From: Spongorhabdus nitratireducens | GTDB lineage: Bacteria > Pseudomonadota > Gammaproteobacteria > Pseudomonadales > Endozoicomonadaceae | NCBI GenBank assembly: GCA_947387575.1 | Contig: CANDOC010000009.1 | Coordinates: 124,001-188,000, forward strand | Reading direction: 5' to 3' | Length of the DNA: 64,000 nucleotides | In this document: positions 55,082-64,000 of the stretch, piece after piece | Layout of the letters: each line of letters begins with the position of its first letter | Position numbering within the stretch: position 1 is the stretch's first letter | The notes under the pieces: generated by a model | What the model was told of the DNA's origin: nothing | Database searches by the model: none | Seen by the model: only the letters and a program-made list of their open reading frames with translations | Made by a program: the position numbers and the translations under genes

Positions 55082-55563
55082 TTGAACATATCCCGTTCAT
55101 ATTCCTGGATAGTGATAACTTCCCGGGTAATGTCCATTGAAAAATCCGGCCCTGCAATTAATGAACCGAGAATCGGCTGGTAGGGATAGGACACACTGTA
55201 AACGGCAATGGGAGCGTTCTGCTGGGGGTTACAGGTAGGATTGTCTTTCTCGCAGTCTTCTGCAGTGATGGCCTGAACCGATTTATAGTAGCGGGTCTGC
55301 AGAGAAAACTCGCCGGGATCAACAAAATCAGACCAGATCGAGTTACTGCTTCTCAGGACATTGTTGAAGATAGTGTGATACTGATGACTGGGTACTGTAC
55401 GGGCGTCACGGCTGGCTTCTGATACCGCCATATCAACCAGCCCGGACACAAACCCCATGTAGCTGACTTCAATCCAGTAAAAGATCATCAGCAGAAAGGC
55501 CAGCATTCCTAATGCTGTTTCTACTGCGGTCGCACCTCGCTGGCCATGTTTGGTCCGGATCAT
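55078..55563 (-). CDS. tadE: TadE minor pseudopilin
   Basis: 161 residues opening with the prepilin motif RGATAVETALGMLAFLLMIF, a single hydrophobic helix and a periplasmic part with paired cysteines (DCEKDNPTC). TadE-family minor pilins help initiate or assemble Flp pili. It lies 42 bases after the TPR lipoprotein gene. Confidence 0.88.
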   Translation of the reverse strand: MIRTKHGQRGATAVETALGMLAFLLMIFYWIEVSYMGFVSGLVDMAVSEASRDARTVPSHQYHTIFNNVLRSSNSIWSDFVDPGEFSLQTRYYKSVQAITAEDCEKDNPTCNPQQNAPIAVYSVSYPYQPILGSLIAGPDFSMDITREVITIQEYERDMFK

Positions 55564-55605
55564 GAATACCTTTCTGTAATCGTTTACTGGAGTTGATTTG
55601 TTTTT

Positions 55606-56829
55606 TTAACCTTTGACGGCCTTGCGCAAGCCGGAAATTGAGCGTGCCCAGGGGGTCAGATATTTAACAAGCGATTGATATTCCGGTTTCTTGAGTGCGT
55701 CCAGTGCCTCGCGCTGGGAAGCATAATTTCCCTGAACCAATACATACCAGTCCCGGCCATCACGCTGGAAGAATATCTGTTCTGCATTACGCAGTTCGGG
55801 GTATCTACGCTGCAGCTGATCCAGAATGCGCGGTTTGTTAGCGGCCATCCACTGAATGGTGAAGCCGCCTCCTGGTGCATCCAATATGTGGTTTTCAACG
55901 GGAGGATTTATTGGTGCCGGGTTTACAGCCGGAGGGAAGGGTGAAGAAGAGGTTTCTTTTTTTCTTACCAGAGATGCAAGGTCATAATCCGGTGCCGCAG
56001 GCAGCTGATGTTTTTCGGGCTTTCTGGCTTCGGGAGTTTCAGTAGTTGCAGCAGTTAAAACCCTGAATAATTCAACGCGTTCCGATTCAGAATTTGTTTC
56101 AGAGTAGATTGTTTTGAAATCGTTATAACGACCGGTTTTTGCCAGTGCAAAAACCAGATTGGAGGTGATTTTTTCATCGCCCTGACCGGATTTGTAGAGC
56201 GGCATCAGACGATTGACGGCGGCGTCATAGTTTTCTTCAAGAATATCCAGCATGGCCAGATTGTTTTTAATCGTGGCATCATCCAGCAACCCCGCACGTG
56301 CTCTGTTGAAATAGTGGCGGGCAGAACTGTAATTACCCTTTCTGGCATGAATGACACCCAGATGATTGCTGATTCTGGGGTTGGTAGGATCCAGATCACG
56401 CGCCTTGATGGCTGTTGCCAGCGCCCGGTCAACTTCACCTGTGGCGAGTAATGCACGAGAGTGAAGTAACAGCAGCTCAGGTCGCTGATAGTTCTTTTTA
56501 AGCAGGGGGGCAATATAAAACAGGGTTGATTCCGGGTCACCGGTATCAAGATAGGTTTGCCCCAGTTTCAGGCGACTTTCATAAGCTGTTTCTGCGTCTT
56601 TGGTATTTTGCAGCCGGGTTTTGTACAGCTCGATCAGTGCTGCATGGTTACCTGCTGTCTGTAACAGGGATTCGTCCGGTTCTCTGCCGATTTTATTACT
56701 ACTCTGCTTGTTCGCAGTTTTTACCTGACCTGAGGTATCTGAAGGGGATGTTGCACACCCCTGTAGCAAACCAGCAAGCAGTAATAACAGTGCTCCTGCG
56801 ACAGAGAAGCGATGCCGAAAATCAGCCAT
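55606..56829 (-). CDS. tadD: TadD-type TPR lipoprotein with C-terminal SPOR-like domain
   Basis: 407 residues: lipoprotein signal with lipobox LQGC (Cys about residue 25), TPR repeats (about 60-260, e.g. YQRPELLLLHSRALLATGEVDRAL region), a proline-rich linker (about 270-320) and a C-terminal segment (about 325-400; FTIQWMAA, WYVLVQGNYASQREALDAL) that fits the SPOR peptidoglycan-binding fold. TadD proteins guide secretin assembly; the SPOR-like end would tie it to denuded glycan at septa. The start overlaps the tadC end by 8 bases. Confidence 0.85.
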   Translation of the reverse strand: MADFRHRFSVAGALLLLLAGLLQGCATSPSDTSGQVKTANKQSSNKIGREPDESLLQTAGNHAALIELYKTRLQNTKDAETAYESRLKLGQTYLDTGDPESTLFYIAPLLKKNYQRPELLLLHSRALLATGEVDRALATAIKARDLDPTNPRISNHLGVIHARKGNYSSARHYFNRARAGLLDDATIKNNLAMLDILEENYDAAVNRLMPLYKSGQGDEKITSNLVFALAKTGRYNDFKTIYSETNSESERVELFRVLTAATTETPEARKPEKHQLPAAPDYDLASLVRKKETSSSPFPPAVNPAPINPPVENHILDAPGGGFTIQWMAANKPRILDQLQRRYPELRNAEQIFFQRDGRDWYVLVQGNYASQREALDALKKPEYQSLVKYLTPWARSISGLRKAVKG

Positions 56830-57703
56830 GAGTCATCAACCTCATAATGCTCGGGGCTGTAATCATGACAACAATGGGGAACATGATAAACAGAACCAGT
56901 GGAACAGACATTTTGGCCGACAGTTTACCGGCTTTTTCTTCCAGTTCCATCATGCTGACTTCACGCAGGTTACCGGATAGCCTCATCAGTACTTCAAAAA
57001 TGGAGCTGCCGTATAGAAGGCTCTGGTTTAATGTATAGGCAAAGCTGTGTATCGCGGGAGAAGGTACCTTGTCCTGTAGCTCTTCCAGCGCTTTCTCCAT
57101 TCCGATAATCCGCGCGCGGGCATCCAGCTGACGCAGAATATAGGCGATATCCCGATCAAAACTTCTGAGTTCGTTACCGAGATAGGCAATGGCTGTTTCA
57201 ATCGTCATACCTGTCTGGATGCAGACTGCCATAAGGTCAATCATATATGGCAGTTTCTGGGTGATTTTGAATGTCCGCTTTTTTTGCAGCACCCGCAGCC
57301 AGATATCCGGTAAAACAATCATTGCAACCATACCCAGCACGATAAACAGCAGCTGATGGTTCTTCTGGCTGATACCAAATCTGGGGCCAAACAGCAGAAT
57401 CAGGATGGCAATGACAACTGTCAGGGCTATTTTGGCGGGCAGGTAATAGGTTGCCAGTTTGGTATTATAAATACCGGCCTGAATCAGGTTGTTCTCGATT
57501 TCCTTGCGCTGGTAGGCAAATCGTTCGAAAAAGACTGTGGCGATACGTCCCCAGCTGGTAAACCGATGAGGCAAACCTAACCAGCGGCGGCTGTATTGCA
57601 GGGAAAAGTAACCCTTGATGATGACAACCATCAGCAGTGCCAGTCCCAGTGAAGCCAGCAGAGAATAAAAGCCGGAGCTGTCACTTCCCTCAACCGGGAT
57701 CAT
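56822..57703 (-). CDS. tadC: TadC inner-membrane platform protein
   Basis: 293 residues of the T2SSF platform family, with N-terminal and C-terminal membrane helices and the family core QKLPYMIDLMAVCIQTGMTIETAI near residue 145. It pairs with TadB as the platform on which TadA drives Flp pilus assembly. An 18-base gap separates it from tadB. Confidence 0.92.
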   Translation of the reverse strand: MIPVEGSDSSGFYSLLASLGLALLMVVIIKGYFSLQYSRRWLGLPHRFTSWGRIATVFFERFAYQRKEIENNLIQAGIYNTKLATYYLPAKIALTVVIAILILLFGPRFGISQKNHQLLFIVLGMVAMIVLPDIWLRVLQKKRTFKITQKLPYMIDLMAVCIQTGMTIETAIAYLGNELRSFDRDIAYILRQLDARARIIGMEKALEELQDKVPSPAIHSFAYTLNQSLLYGSSIFEVLMRLSGNLREVSMMELEEKAGKLSAKMSVPLVLFIMFPIVVMITAPSIMRLMTHG

Positions 57704-57721
57704 AATAAGTACTCCATCGTG

Positions 57722-58642
57722 TCAGCCCTTGACCCTGCGCATCAGGAGATTGATGATGCCAAGTCCCAGCAATTCGCTGATCAGAACGTAATAGAAAATC
57801 GGACGCCCGGCGTCTTCATACATTACAAACTCAAAGTTCTCCGGGCTCATGACTTTCATCATCAGCAGAAAACAGAGCGGAATTGCAGCCATGATCCGGG
57901 CAGACATACGGGCCTCAGCTGTCAGCGTCATTTTCTTTTTTTCCAGAGCACGACTGCTGAACATGATCTGATTCAGACGTCGAATGACTTCCTTCAGCTG
58001 TCCACCATGATTGATGTTGGCTCGCAGTGCGATCGCAAAGAAGTAAAAAGGCGGGTAAGGAAAACGCTCGCATGCCTGGCTCAGTACTTCATCGGGTGTT
58101 TTGCCCAGACTGAGCCGCTCGCCCATTAGTCTGAATTCACGTCCAACCATACCGTCCATGGAGTCACCGACATAGATAATGGCGTGCATCAGACTTTCCC
58201 CCGAACCGACAGCACCATTCAGCAGGTTCAGTGCGTCAGGAAAAGAGGTTTCAAACTGTTTTCTTTCATATCGTTCCAGCATTTTTAAGACAAACAGGCT
58301 GGATACAACAAGTATTGCAAGGAACAGCAGTGGCAAGGGAATATCCGGAATAAGCCGGCGTGCTCCTACTGTTAATGCGATGACAGCCAGCAAAAACAGG
58401 GTAACTTTGAGCGGTACTGGCGGTCCGATTCTGGCCTTCAGGTTTTTCACTGCAATTTTGAAGCGTGCACGCAGTGGTTTGTCTGTCAGCGTTGTGATGT
58501 TCAGAGCCCGGGTATGGGATGTTTCTCCAGCCTGTTGATCTTGGGTTGAGGTGATAAAGTCCAGCGGGTCAGACTTTTTTTCAAAATAAAGGCTGAAGCA
58601 CAAAATTGCGCCGCCGAACATTATCATGGAAAACCAGATCAT
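57722..58642 (-). CDS. tadB: TadB inner-membrane platform protein
   Basis: 306 residues, T2SSF family. Core region FPDALNLLNGAVGSGESLMHAI is near residue 138, with membrane helices at about 2-20, 80-120 and the C-terminus. Partner of TadC. Its start codon overlaps the tadA stop by 4 bases (ATGA), giving translational coupling with the motor. Confidence 0.92.
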   Translation of the reverse strand: MIWFSMIMFGGAILCFSLYFEKKSDPLDFITSTQDQQAGETSHTRALNITTLTDKPLRARFKIAVKNLKARIGPPVPLKVTLFLLAVIALTVGARRLIPDIPLPLLFLAILVVSSLFVLKMLERYERKQFETSFPDALNLLNGAVGSGESLMHAIIYVGDSMDGMVGREFRLMGERLSLGKTPDEVLSQACERFPYPPFYFFAIALRANINHGGQLKEVIRRLNQIMFSSRALEKKKMTLTAEARMSARIMAAIPLCFLLMMKVMSPENFEFVMYEDAGRPIFYYVLISELLGLGIINLLMRRVKG

Positions 58643-59913
58643 CGGCGCTGTCCCTGGAAGACCTGATTCAACGGTTCTTCCATACCAAAGAAGCGGGCTT
58701 TTACCTTAAGCGCAGAGCGGTTGATCAGGCCGGCAGTGACAAACTTGCCGGTAACTTTTTCTCCCGAAACCACAGCGTCAGGTTCAAACCGGAAGATTTC
58801 TTCCATGACTACGTTTTTGCCTTCAATCCCCATAATTTCACTGACACTCATAACCTTACGGCTGCCGTCGTGCAGGCGGGAGATTTGGATAATCAGGTCA
58901 ACAGCGCTGGCGATATTCCGACGTATGGCATCCAGCGGCAGGTTAGGCTGGGCCATCATGACCATACTCTCGACCCGGGACAGGGCATCCCGAGGGGTAT
59001 TGGCGTGCAGGGTAGACATCGAGCCATCGTGGCCGGTGTTCATGGCCTGCAGCATTTCAAAAGCTTCGCCGCCACGACACTCGCCCACGATAATCCGGTC
59101 AGGGCGCATTCGAAGTGAGTTGATAACCAGATGGCGCTGATCAACTTCGCCGGTACTTTCTGTTCCCGCAGGCCGGGTTTCCATACGGACGATGTGAGGC
59201 TGCTGCAACTGAAGTTCAGCAGCATCCTCAATGGTAATAATACGCTCGGTGTTAGCGATATGGCGCGACAGCGCATTGAGAAGTGTAGTTTTACCTGAAC
59301 CGGTACCACCGGAAATCAGGATATTAAGCCGGCAGCGGGCGGCAACAGCCAGGAGCTTGGCGACTTCCGGAGACATGGAGCCGTAACCGACCATCTGCTC
59401 CAGATCCAGTTCATGCCGACCAAACTTACGGATCGAAACGACTGTACCGTCCAGAGTAATGGGGGGAATGGCAATATTGACCCGGCTACCATCAGGCAGG
59501 CGGGTGTCACACATGGGTGACAGTTCATCAACCCGGCGTCCGGCCTGGCCAGCAATACGTTTGGCAATACTGAGCAGGTGACTTTCATCAATGAAAACCA
59601 CATCGGTTTTGGTCAGTTTACCGCCACGTTCAACATAAACCTGGTTAGGACCGTTGACCATGATGTCGGAGATAGATGGATCATCGATCAGTGGCTGCAA
59701 GGGACCCAGACCCTTGATTTCATCCATCAGCCGGGAAACAAACTCGGCACGCAGAAGAGGCGGCAGCTGAACCGACTCTTTTTCTACCAGTGCATCAACA
59801 GCTTTACGCAACTGGCTTTGCAGGATTTCTGTCGACATGCGGTTGACGGCTTCTGCATCCAGAGCCGCCATGATTTTGTTCCGCAGGTTCAGGTAGACAT
59901 TCTGCGCTCTCAT
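58639..59913 (-). CDS. tadA: TadA/CpaF secretion ATPase
   Basis: 424-residue hexameric ATPase powering Flp pilus assembly. Walker A GGTGSGKT is at 202-209, Asp box and Walker B in MRPDRIIVGECRGGEAFEML (about 268-287), and the His box in STLHANTPRDALSR (about 298). All catalytic motifs are intact. It is 15 bases after tadZ. Confidence 0.96.
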   Translation of the reverse strand: MRAQNVYLNLRNKIMAALDAEAVNRMSTEILQSQLRKAVDALVEKESVQLPPLLRAEFVSRLMDEIKGLGPLQPLIDDPSISDIMVNGPNQVYVERGGKLTKTDVVFIDESHLLSIAKRIAGQAGRRVDELSPMCDTRLPDGSRVNIAIPPITLDGTVVSIRKFGRHELDLEQMVGYGSMSPEVAKLLAVAARCRLNILISGGTGSGKTTLLNALSRHIANTERIITIEDAAELQLQQPHIVRMETRPAGTESTGEVDQRHLVINSLRMRPDRIIVGECRGGEAFEMLQAMNTGHDGSMSTLHANTPRDALSRVESMVMMAQPNLPLDAIRRNIASAVDLIIQISRLHDGSRKVMSVSEIMGIEGKNVVMEEIFRFEPDAVVSGEKVTGKFVTAGLINRSALKVKARFFGMEEPLNQVFQGQRR

Positions 59914-59928
59914 AAATACAACATCCTG

Positions 59929-61194
59929 TTATCGCTTCAGTAATCTTGAAAGCAGGGAAGGTTTCTGAGGGTTTTTACCGAGAATAATGCGAGACAGATT
60001 GGCAAAGGGAGCACTGAGTTTGTGCTGCTGGTCAGTAAACCGCTTGCCGGCAATCAGCCACTCTTCACAGTTTGAAGCAAAGGGGAACTCTACATCGACC
60101 TTATGTTGCAGGTATTGCTCGACGGCCTGGCAATCAATACTGCCCTTGGGACGACAGTGGTTCAAAACAACAACCAGACGAGAGTGGTCTTCGTTCTTGG
60201 CATTGGAAACATGAAACTGCTCCAGAAAAGCCCGGGTTTCATGCAAGCCTGACAATGTCGGCTGAACAACCAGCACTAGACAATCAACCAGAGGACAAAG
60301 CCAGTGTGGGTGTGGATAAAACTTGGCCGAAGCAGAAAAATCCTCAACGGTGAAGTTGGCATCCCGCTTCAGGTTATCCAGTACATTACTGGTATAAAGA
60401 CGCAGGTTTTCAGCCGCAGTGATTTCGAGATCTTCTTCCTCGGACAGTTTTAGCTCAAAGCCAAGATAACTGATACGTTTTTCTACCCGTGACAGCTGAC
60501 TGTGCGCCCAGGCATGGTCAAGAAAGTTGCCAAGCGTATGGTATTTGATCCCTTCCAGACCTACCTGCTGCCGGAACAAGTCCCGCTTGCCCAGCATGAT
60601 ATTCATATTACTGCCGGTATAACCATGGTCGACAGCAATAACCTGCTGCTTGGTCTGGTTTGCCAGTGCATAGGCCAGTTCAGCTGTAACCATGGTACAG
60701 CCACTGCCACCCTTGAGCGATACCACTGCTACACGCAGTGCCTTGCGCTGTTGCTGGGGGCCCCGGCCACGGTGCAGGTCATCGGCAAGCGAGCGGAGCA
60801 TGACAATGACATCCTGCTTTTCAGCAGGCAGCATCAGATAGTAAAAACCAAGCTTTTCTACATTACGCAGTATATTAATACTGTCTTCTGTACCGATCAG
60901 AACGACACGGACATCGTGAGACAGATAGCTGCTGAGCAGTTCAGCCTGCTCCATCAGTGGGCCGCTTACTTCGACAAACAGCAGAGGCAGATTGTTTTTG
61001 GATACCGCTTCTGCCTGTTCGCTGGAGCTGCACTTGCGAACGTCCAGCAGATCAAAGCCCTCATATTTGAGGGTTTCTTTCAGCAACCGGTAACATTCAG
61101 ATGTCTGATAATAAAGTCCGCAGCGACGTTCTTCCGAGGAGGAGGATTCACTGTCGGTTTTTGATGTTGTGGTCAGGCTGTCCAGATCAAGCAT
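59929..61194 (-). CDS. tadZ: TadZ/CpaE-like polar localisation ATPase, atypical P-loop
   Basis: 421 residues. An N-terminal receiver-like domain (about 30-145, LLFVEVSGPLM and VVLIGTED) precedes a MinD/ParA-like ATPase domain whose P-loop reads SLKGGSGCTMVT (about 155-166). A Cys replaces the usual second lysine of KGGxGK[ST], as seen in atypical TadZ/CpaE proteins. The family places Tad machinery at cell poles. Serine-rich N-terminus. Confidence 0.87.
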   Translation of the reverse strand: MLDLDSLTTTSKTDSESSSSEERRCGLYYQTSECYRLLKETLKYEGFDLLDVRKCSSSEQAEAVSKNNLPLLFVEVSGPLMEQAELLSSYLSHDVRVVLIGTEDSINILRNVEKLGFYYLMLPAEKQDVIVMLRSLADDLHRGRGPQQQRKALRVAVVSLKGGSGCTMVTAELAYALANQTKQQVIAVDHGYTGSNMNIMLGKRDLFRQQVGLEGIKYHTLGNFLDHAWAHSQLSRVEKRISYLGFELKLSEEEDLEITAAENLRLYTSNVLDNLKRDANFTVEDFSASAKFYPHPHWLCPLVDCLVLVVQPTLSGLHETRAFLEQFHVSNAKNEDHSRLVVVLNHCRPKGSIDCQAVEQYLQHKVDVEFPFASNCEEWLIAGKRFTDQQHKLSAPFANLSRIILGKNPQKPSLLSRLLKR

Positions 61195-61244
61195 ACATCC
61201 TCCCTGCTATACCAAAATAAAGAAGCTGGTCAGGTCGACAGTAA

Positions 61245-62618
61245 TCACTCCTTGAATCCCCCTGAGGACAGAAGTGACAGGGCCTGCTGCTTTACCGGAT
61301 GGGTGACATCTTCAAAGAATTTCGGGTCCTTGAGATTAAGGAACTGAACCAGACTTTGTGACATCTCCAAACGGGGTACCCGAATACTTTCAGGTTGAAC
61401 CGGTTTTACCAGGTTGACTGTAGCAACAATCACCAGCTCGGTTTGCTGGCGCTCATCACGGGTATTTCTGAACATGGCACCCAAAACCGGGACATCACCG
61501 ATAAACGGAATCTTGGACAGAGCTTCCCGGTCTTCGGAGTTCAGCAAACCACCCAGAATAAAGCTCTCTCCATCGCCGAGTTGAACAGTGGTTCTTGTTC
61601 GACGGGTTTTAAAGCCGGGCAGGTTCAAGTTATTTTTGATGCTTGGATCGATTGAGCTGACCTCAGGCATCAGTGATAAATTAATTTTTTCGTTTCTAAG
61701 GACTTCTGCAGCCAGATCAAGCCGAACCCCGAAATCCTTATAGGTCACATTCACTGCATCATCCCGATAGGTGATAATCGGCAGCTCGCCACCGGCAAGA
61801 AATGATGCCGTTTCACCGGAAATAACAGACAGATTGGGCTGAGCCAGAATTTGCCCCATGGCATCATCGTCAACGGCAGAAATATATCGCGCAATGTTGG
61901 ATGAATTCAGACCATTTCCGAGAACATTAAAAAAGCCGCCGTTTCCTTGCAGGAATGCAGTACCTGTCGGATTTACAGTGCCCCACTGTACACCCAGTTG
62001 ACGGATGAATGATTGGGATACTTCGGCAATGGTCAGTTTTACATTGACCTGCTTGGCTGCATCCAGCTCGATGTTGTTAACGACACCTTTATACTGTCGG
62101 TTGGTCAGGAAGCGAATGTCATAACTGTTATCACCCGACTCCCACTTCAGTTTTTCTTCTATATACTTCTTCTTCAGCAGCTCACCTACCATGTTATAGA
62201 TGCCCTGCCTTTCCTGTTCGGTAGAAACCAGACCACTGAGTACGACTTCGTCACCCAGATTTGCCAGTTCAACCTTGCTGCCAGGGTAACGGGCGATAAT
62301 TTGCTGTCGAATAAAACCAAGGTTTTTTCGTACGCTCAGTGTCTTGCGATCGATCGTGTTGCCATCTGAATCAAGCAATAACAGTGAGGTTGATCCGATA
62401 CCTTTGCCGAATACGATAACCTGCTTGTTATTGACGACCTGATAATTGGCTATTTTCGGGTTGGCAATAAAAACAGTACCAATGGCTCTGTCATAGTTCA
62501 GTGACCGTGCTTCGTCGGTTTCCAGATGGAGGATACCTGCGGCATGGGCAAGAGAGCTGCAGAGAGTCAGAACCAACCACCCCAGTGCAGCCCAACGGAT
62601 ATTTATTGCTTTCTTCAT
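61245..62618 (-). CDS. rcpA: RcpA/CpaC outer-membrane secretin
   Basis: 457 residues: signal peptide (about 1-26, cleavage after AHA), N0-like domain (RAIGTVFIANPKIANYQVV), a BON-like domain (about 110-165) and a C-terminal secretin domain (about 240-420) with the family stretch GDGESFILGGLL near 347. Forms the outer-membrane channel for Flp pili. It lies 22 bases after rcpC. Confidence 0.94.
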   Translation of the reverse strand: MKKAINIRWAALGWLVLTLCSSLAHAAGILHLETDEARSLNYDRAIGTVFIANPKIANYQVVNNKQVIVFGKGIGSTSLLLLDSDGNTIDRKTLSVRKNLGFIRQQIIARYPGSKVELANLGDEVVLSGLVSTEQERQGIYNMVGELLKKKYIEEKLKWESGDNSYDIRFLTNRQYKGVVNNIELDAAKQVNVKLTIAEVSQSFIRQLGVQWGTVNPTGTAFLQGNGGFFNVLGNGLNSSNIARYISAVDDDAMGQILAQPNLSVISGETASFLAGGELPIITYRDDAVNVTYKDFGVRLDLAAEVLRNEKINLSLMPEVSSIDPSIKNNLNLPGFKTRRTRTTVQLGDGESFILGGLLNSEDREALSKIPFIGDVPVLGAMFRNTRDERQQTELVIVATVNLVKPVQPESIRVPRLEMSQSLVQFLNLKDPKFFEDVTHPVKQQALSLLSSGGFKE

Positions 62619-62640
62619 CTGACAGCTCTTGCTTTTACCC

Positions 62641-63462
62641 TTATTCCGCCGGTATTTCCTGCTGAATATTCAGGCGGGCGTCTCCGTAATGAACATCACG
62701 CTGGTCAGCGCGCATTTCGACTATGGTGGTAAACTCCGGCAATACATCTTCCACTCGAATAGCCGGCACGGCCTGGGTGGTTGACTTGTACACATCCAGC
62801 AAACCGATACGACTGGCAACAATCATTTTGCTGACATCTTCCGGGCGCAGGGCAATGGTGACGGTCATCTGGCTGCTCATAGCCGATGGTTCCCTGACGT
62901 CTACTATTCGTCTGGAATTGAGTACAGGTGTTACTTCCAATCCCTGATACAAGTCGCCGACCGGTTTGTCTGCCAGATTTCGCCCTGGTGAAGAGATAAG
63001 TACTACATCAACTCGGTCACCCGGAACCAGACTACCGTTATAACCTTTATTACCATCAATGGTCAGTGGGTACGGTACTTTATCGGGTCTGAGCATATAG
63101 TCAATAAAGGCCGGTTGCCCCGGGCGTAGTAACTGGTGTTCAGCTACGATTGTGTCGGTTCTGATATGAGAGCCGGCGAGCATGCCTTCTTCAAGTTGCA
63201 GTACTTTTTCTGTGGTAACACCGAGCTCCCTGGCTTTGTCCAGTAGCAGCGAGCGAGGTTCCAAGTCAGAGGGGTTGATTGAATCACCCAGCTTGTAATC
63301 TTTGGTAGCAACCCAGACCTGGATTCGGGGACGTTCCTGTGGGGGAGTGACAGCAGTGCTTGTTTCGGGTTGGGGCTCAGGAGTATCGGGCTGATTCAGC
63401 AAACCAAAAATCCCTCCCGCACATAGCAGAAAGGCAATAACCAGCAAAATACGTCGATCCAT
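62641..63462 (-). CDS. rcpC: RcpC/CpaB Flp pilus assembly protein
   Basis: 273 residues from ATG 63462, supported by AGGAG six bases upstream; a TTG two codons earlier is not needed. N-terminal membrane helix, proline-rich linker, SAF domain (VWVATKDYKLGDSINPSDLEPR from about residue 50) and the RcpC domain (GSLVPGDRVDVVLIS near 142). It helps the secretin assemble or gate. Confidence 0.92.
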   Translation of the reverse strand: MDRRILLVIAFLLCAGGIFGLLNQPDTPEPQPETSTAVTPPQERPRIQVWVATKDYKLGDSINPSDLEPRSLLLDKARELGVTTEKVLQLEEGMLAGSHIRTDTIVAEHQLLRPGQPAFIDYMLRPDKVPYPLTIDGNKGYNGSLVPGDRVDVVLISSPGRNLADKPVGDLYQGLEVTPVLNSRRIVDVREPSAMSSQMTVTIALRPEDVSKMIVASRIGLLDVYKSTTQAVPAIRVEDVLPEFTTIVEMRADQRDVHYGDARLNIQQEIPAE

Positions 63463-63553
63463 GATCAACTCCTGAATCGAAAAGGGCGGTTTGGGAACCG
63501 TCTTTAGTTGTCAAATACAAAGAGGCAGCGGCAATACAGGGTCATAGCCATGT

Positions 63554-64000
63554 CTATAAGGAACTTGCCGTAAGCCATACACCCAGCAATCCGCCAACAC
63601 CAATTGGAATACCGTAGGGTAATCCTCGTTGGCGTACAGTGCTGAGCTTTCCTGTCAGTAAGCCGTAGATCAAGTATCCGCAAGCCATAACACCACCCAG
63701 TGTTGCTATCACCAGCAGCACTACTACCCACCAGGACCTGTCAATTGCGGGAAGAAAGGCAAGTATTAACTTGATATCTCCACCGGCTATTGCATTTGCA
63801 GCAAACAGGCCGATGCCAATCAATACTGCAATCAGATAAGGAAAAGGGGCAAAAGCGGTTAATCCGGAACAGAGCAGGGAAAGCACTGCGACAGAAACAA
63901 CCAGCGGGTTTCTGATTTGTCTTTTGGTGGCATCACTGTAAAAAATACAACAACAGACTGCCACCAAAATAACAAAAGCAATAAAGCTTACAGTTTCACT
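63554..64000 (-). CDS. tadV: Prepilin peptidase TadV/CpaA, 5' end outside window
   Basis: At least 148 codons, open to the window edge, so the true start may lie beyond 64000. A24-family aspartyl prepilin peptidase with several membrane helices: first catalytic Asp in FYSDATKRQIRNP and second in AGGDIKLILAF. It would process the Flp pilin and TadE/TadF. First visible gene of the Tad operon; the flp pilin gene is expected just upstream, outside the window. Confidence 0.88.
   Translation of the reverse strand, partial: SETVSFIAFVILVAVCCCIFYSDATKRQIRNPLVVSVAVLSLLCSGLTAFAPFPYLIAVLIGIGLFAANAIAGGDIKLILAFLPAIDRSWWVVVLLVIATLGGVMACGYLIYGLLTGKLSTVRQRGLPYGIPIGVGGLLGVWLTASSL

Overview
This 64 kb window comes from the chromosome of a Gram-negative gammaproteobacterium. 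Evidence is the complete division and cell wall (dcw) cluster running into lpxC and secA, the bamD-rluD-pgeF-clpB synteny, a Blc lipocalin and a YejK homologue. The gene mix (Tad pili, DUF3094, YacG, moderate GC) fits the Oceanospirillales/Pseudomonadales side, possibly near Endozoicomonas. That placement is an inference, because no rRNA or other phylogenetic marker was compared.

Layout. 1-15326: tightly packed dcw cluster on the plus strand (ftsI 3' end, murE, murF, mraY, murD, ftsW, murG, murC, ddl, ftsQ, ftsA, ftsZ, lpxC), closed by a terminator. 15668-22598: an M23 peptidase, secA with a possible regulatory leader ORF, argJ, a MutT-ThiE fusion and a cupin. 22595-29405: yacG and bamD (minus), rluD, pgeF, a P-loop kinase (minus), and clpB behind a sigma-32-like promoter. 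29424-30720: a PilZ protein and a perfectly periodic triplicated tRNA-Asn/tRNA-Lys array. 30761-38169: DUF3094, thiolase, a class II cytochrome c facing a cytochrome b561, yejK, a PAP2 phosphatase, an unrecognised repeat protein, peptide deformylase and a TatD/YjjV nuclease.

38680-46893 is the most notable part: a full selenocysteine-dependent glycine reductase locus (trxB, trxA, grdA, grdC, grdD, grdE, grdB), best known from amino-acid-fermenting Firmicutes and spirochaetes. grdA and grdB each contain an in-frame UGA exactly at the family's selenocysteine site, with a hairpin just downstream. Naive gene calling would break both genes. TrxB/TrxA would supply electrons from NADPH; GrdB with GrdE binds and activates glycine; GrdA carries the carboxymethyl-selenoether; GrdC/GrdD release acetyl phosphate. 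A sodium:alanine/glycine symporter (47313-48704) and a FocA-type formate channel follow, and an FNR-like box lies upstream. Together these suggest an anaerobic glycine-respiring or fermenting island. Almost every spacer inside the locus holds a strong hairpin. No sel genes are in the window, so selenocysteine machinery must lie elsewhere.

49738-53166: a DCC-family thiol-disulfide protein, a Blc lipocalin, and ahpC-ahpF with an OxyR-like half-site. 53219-64000: a minus-strand Tad/Flp pilus operon (prepilin peptidase at the right edge, rcpC, rcpA, tadZ, tadA, tadB, tadC, a TPR-SPOR lipoprotein, tadE, tadF, tadG). The major Flp pilin gene is not in the window.
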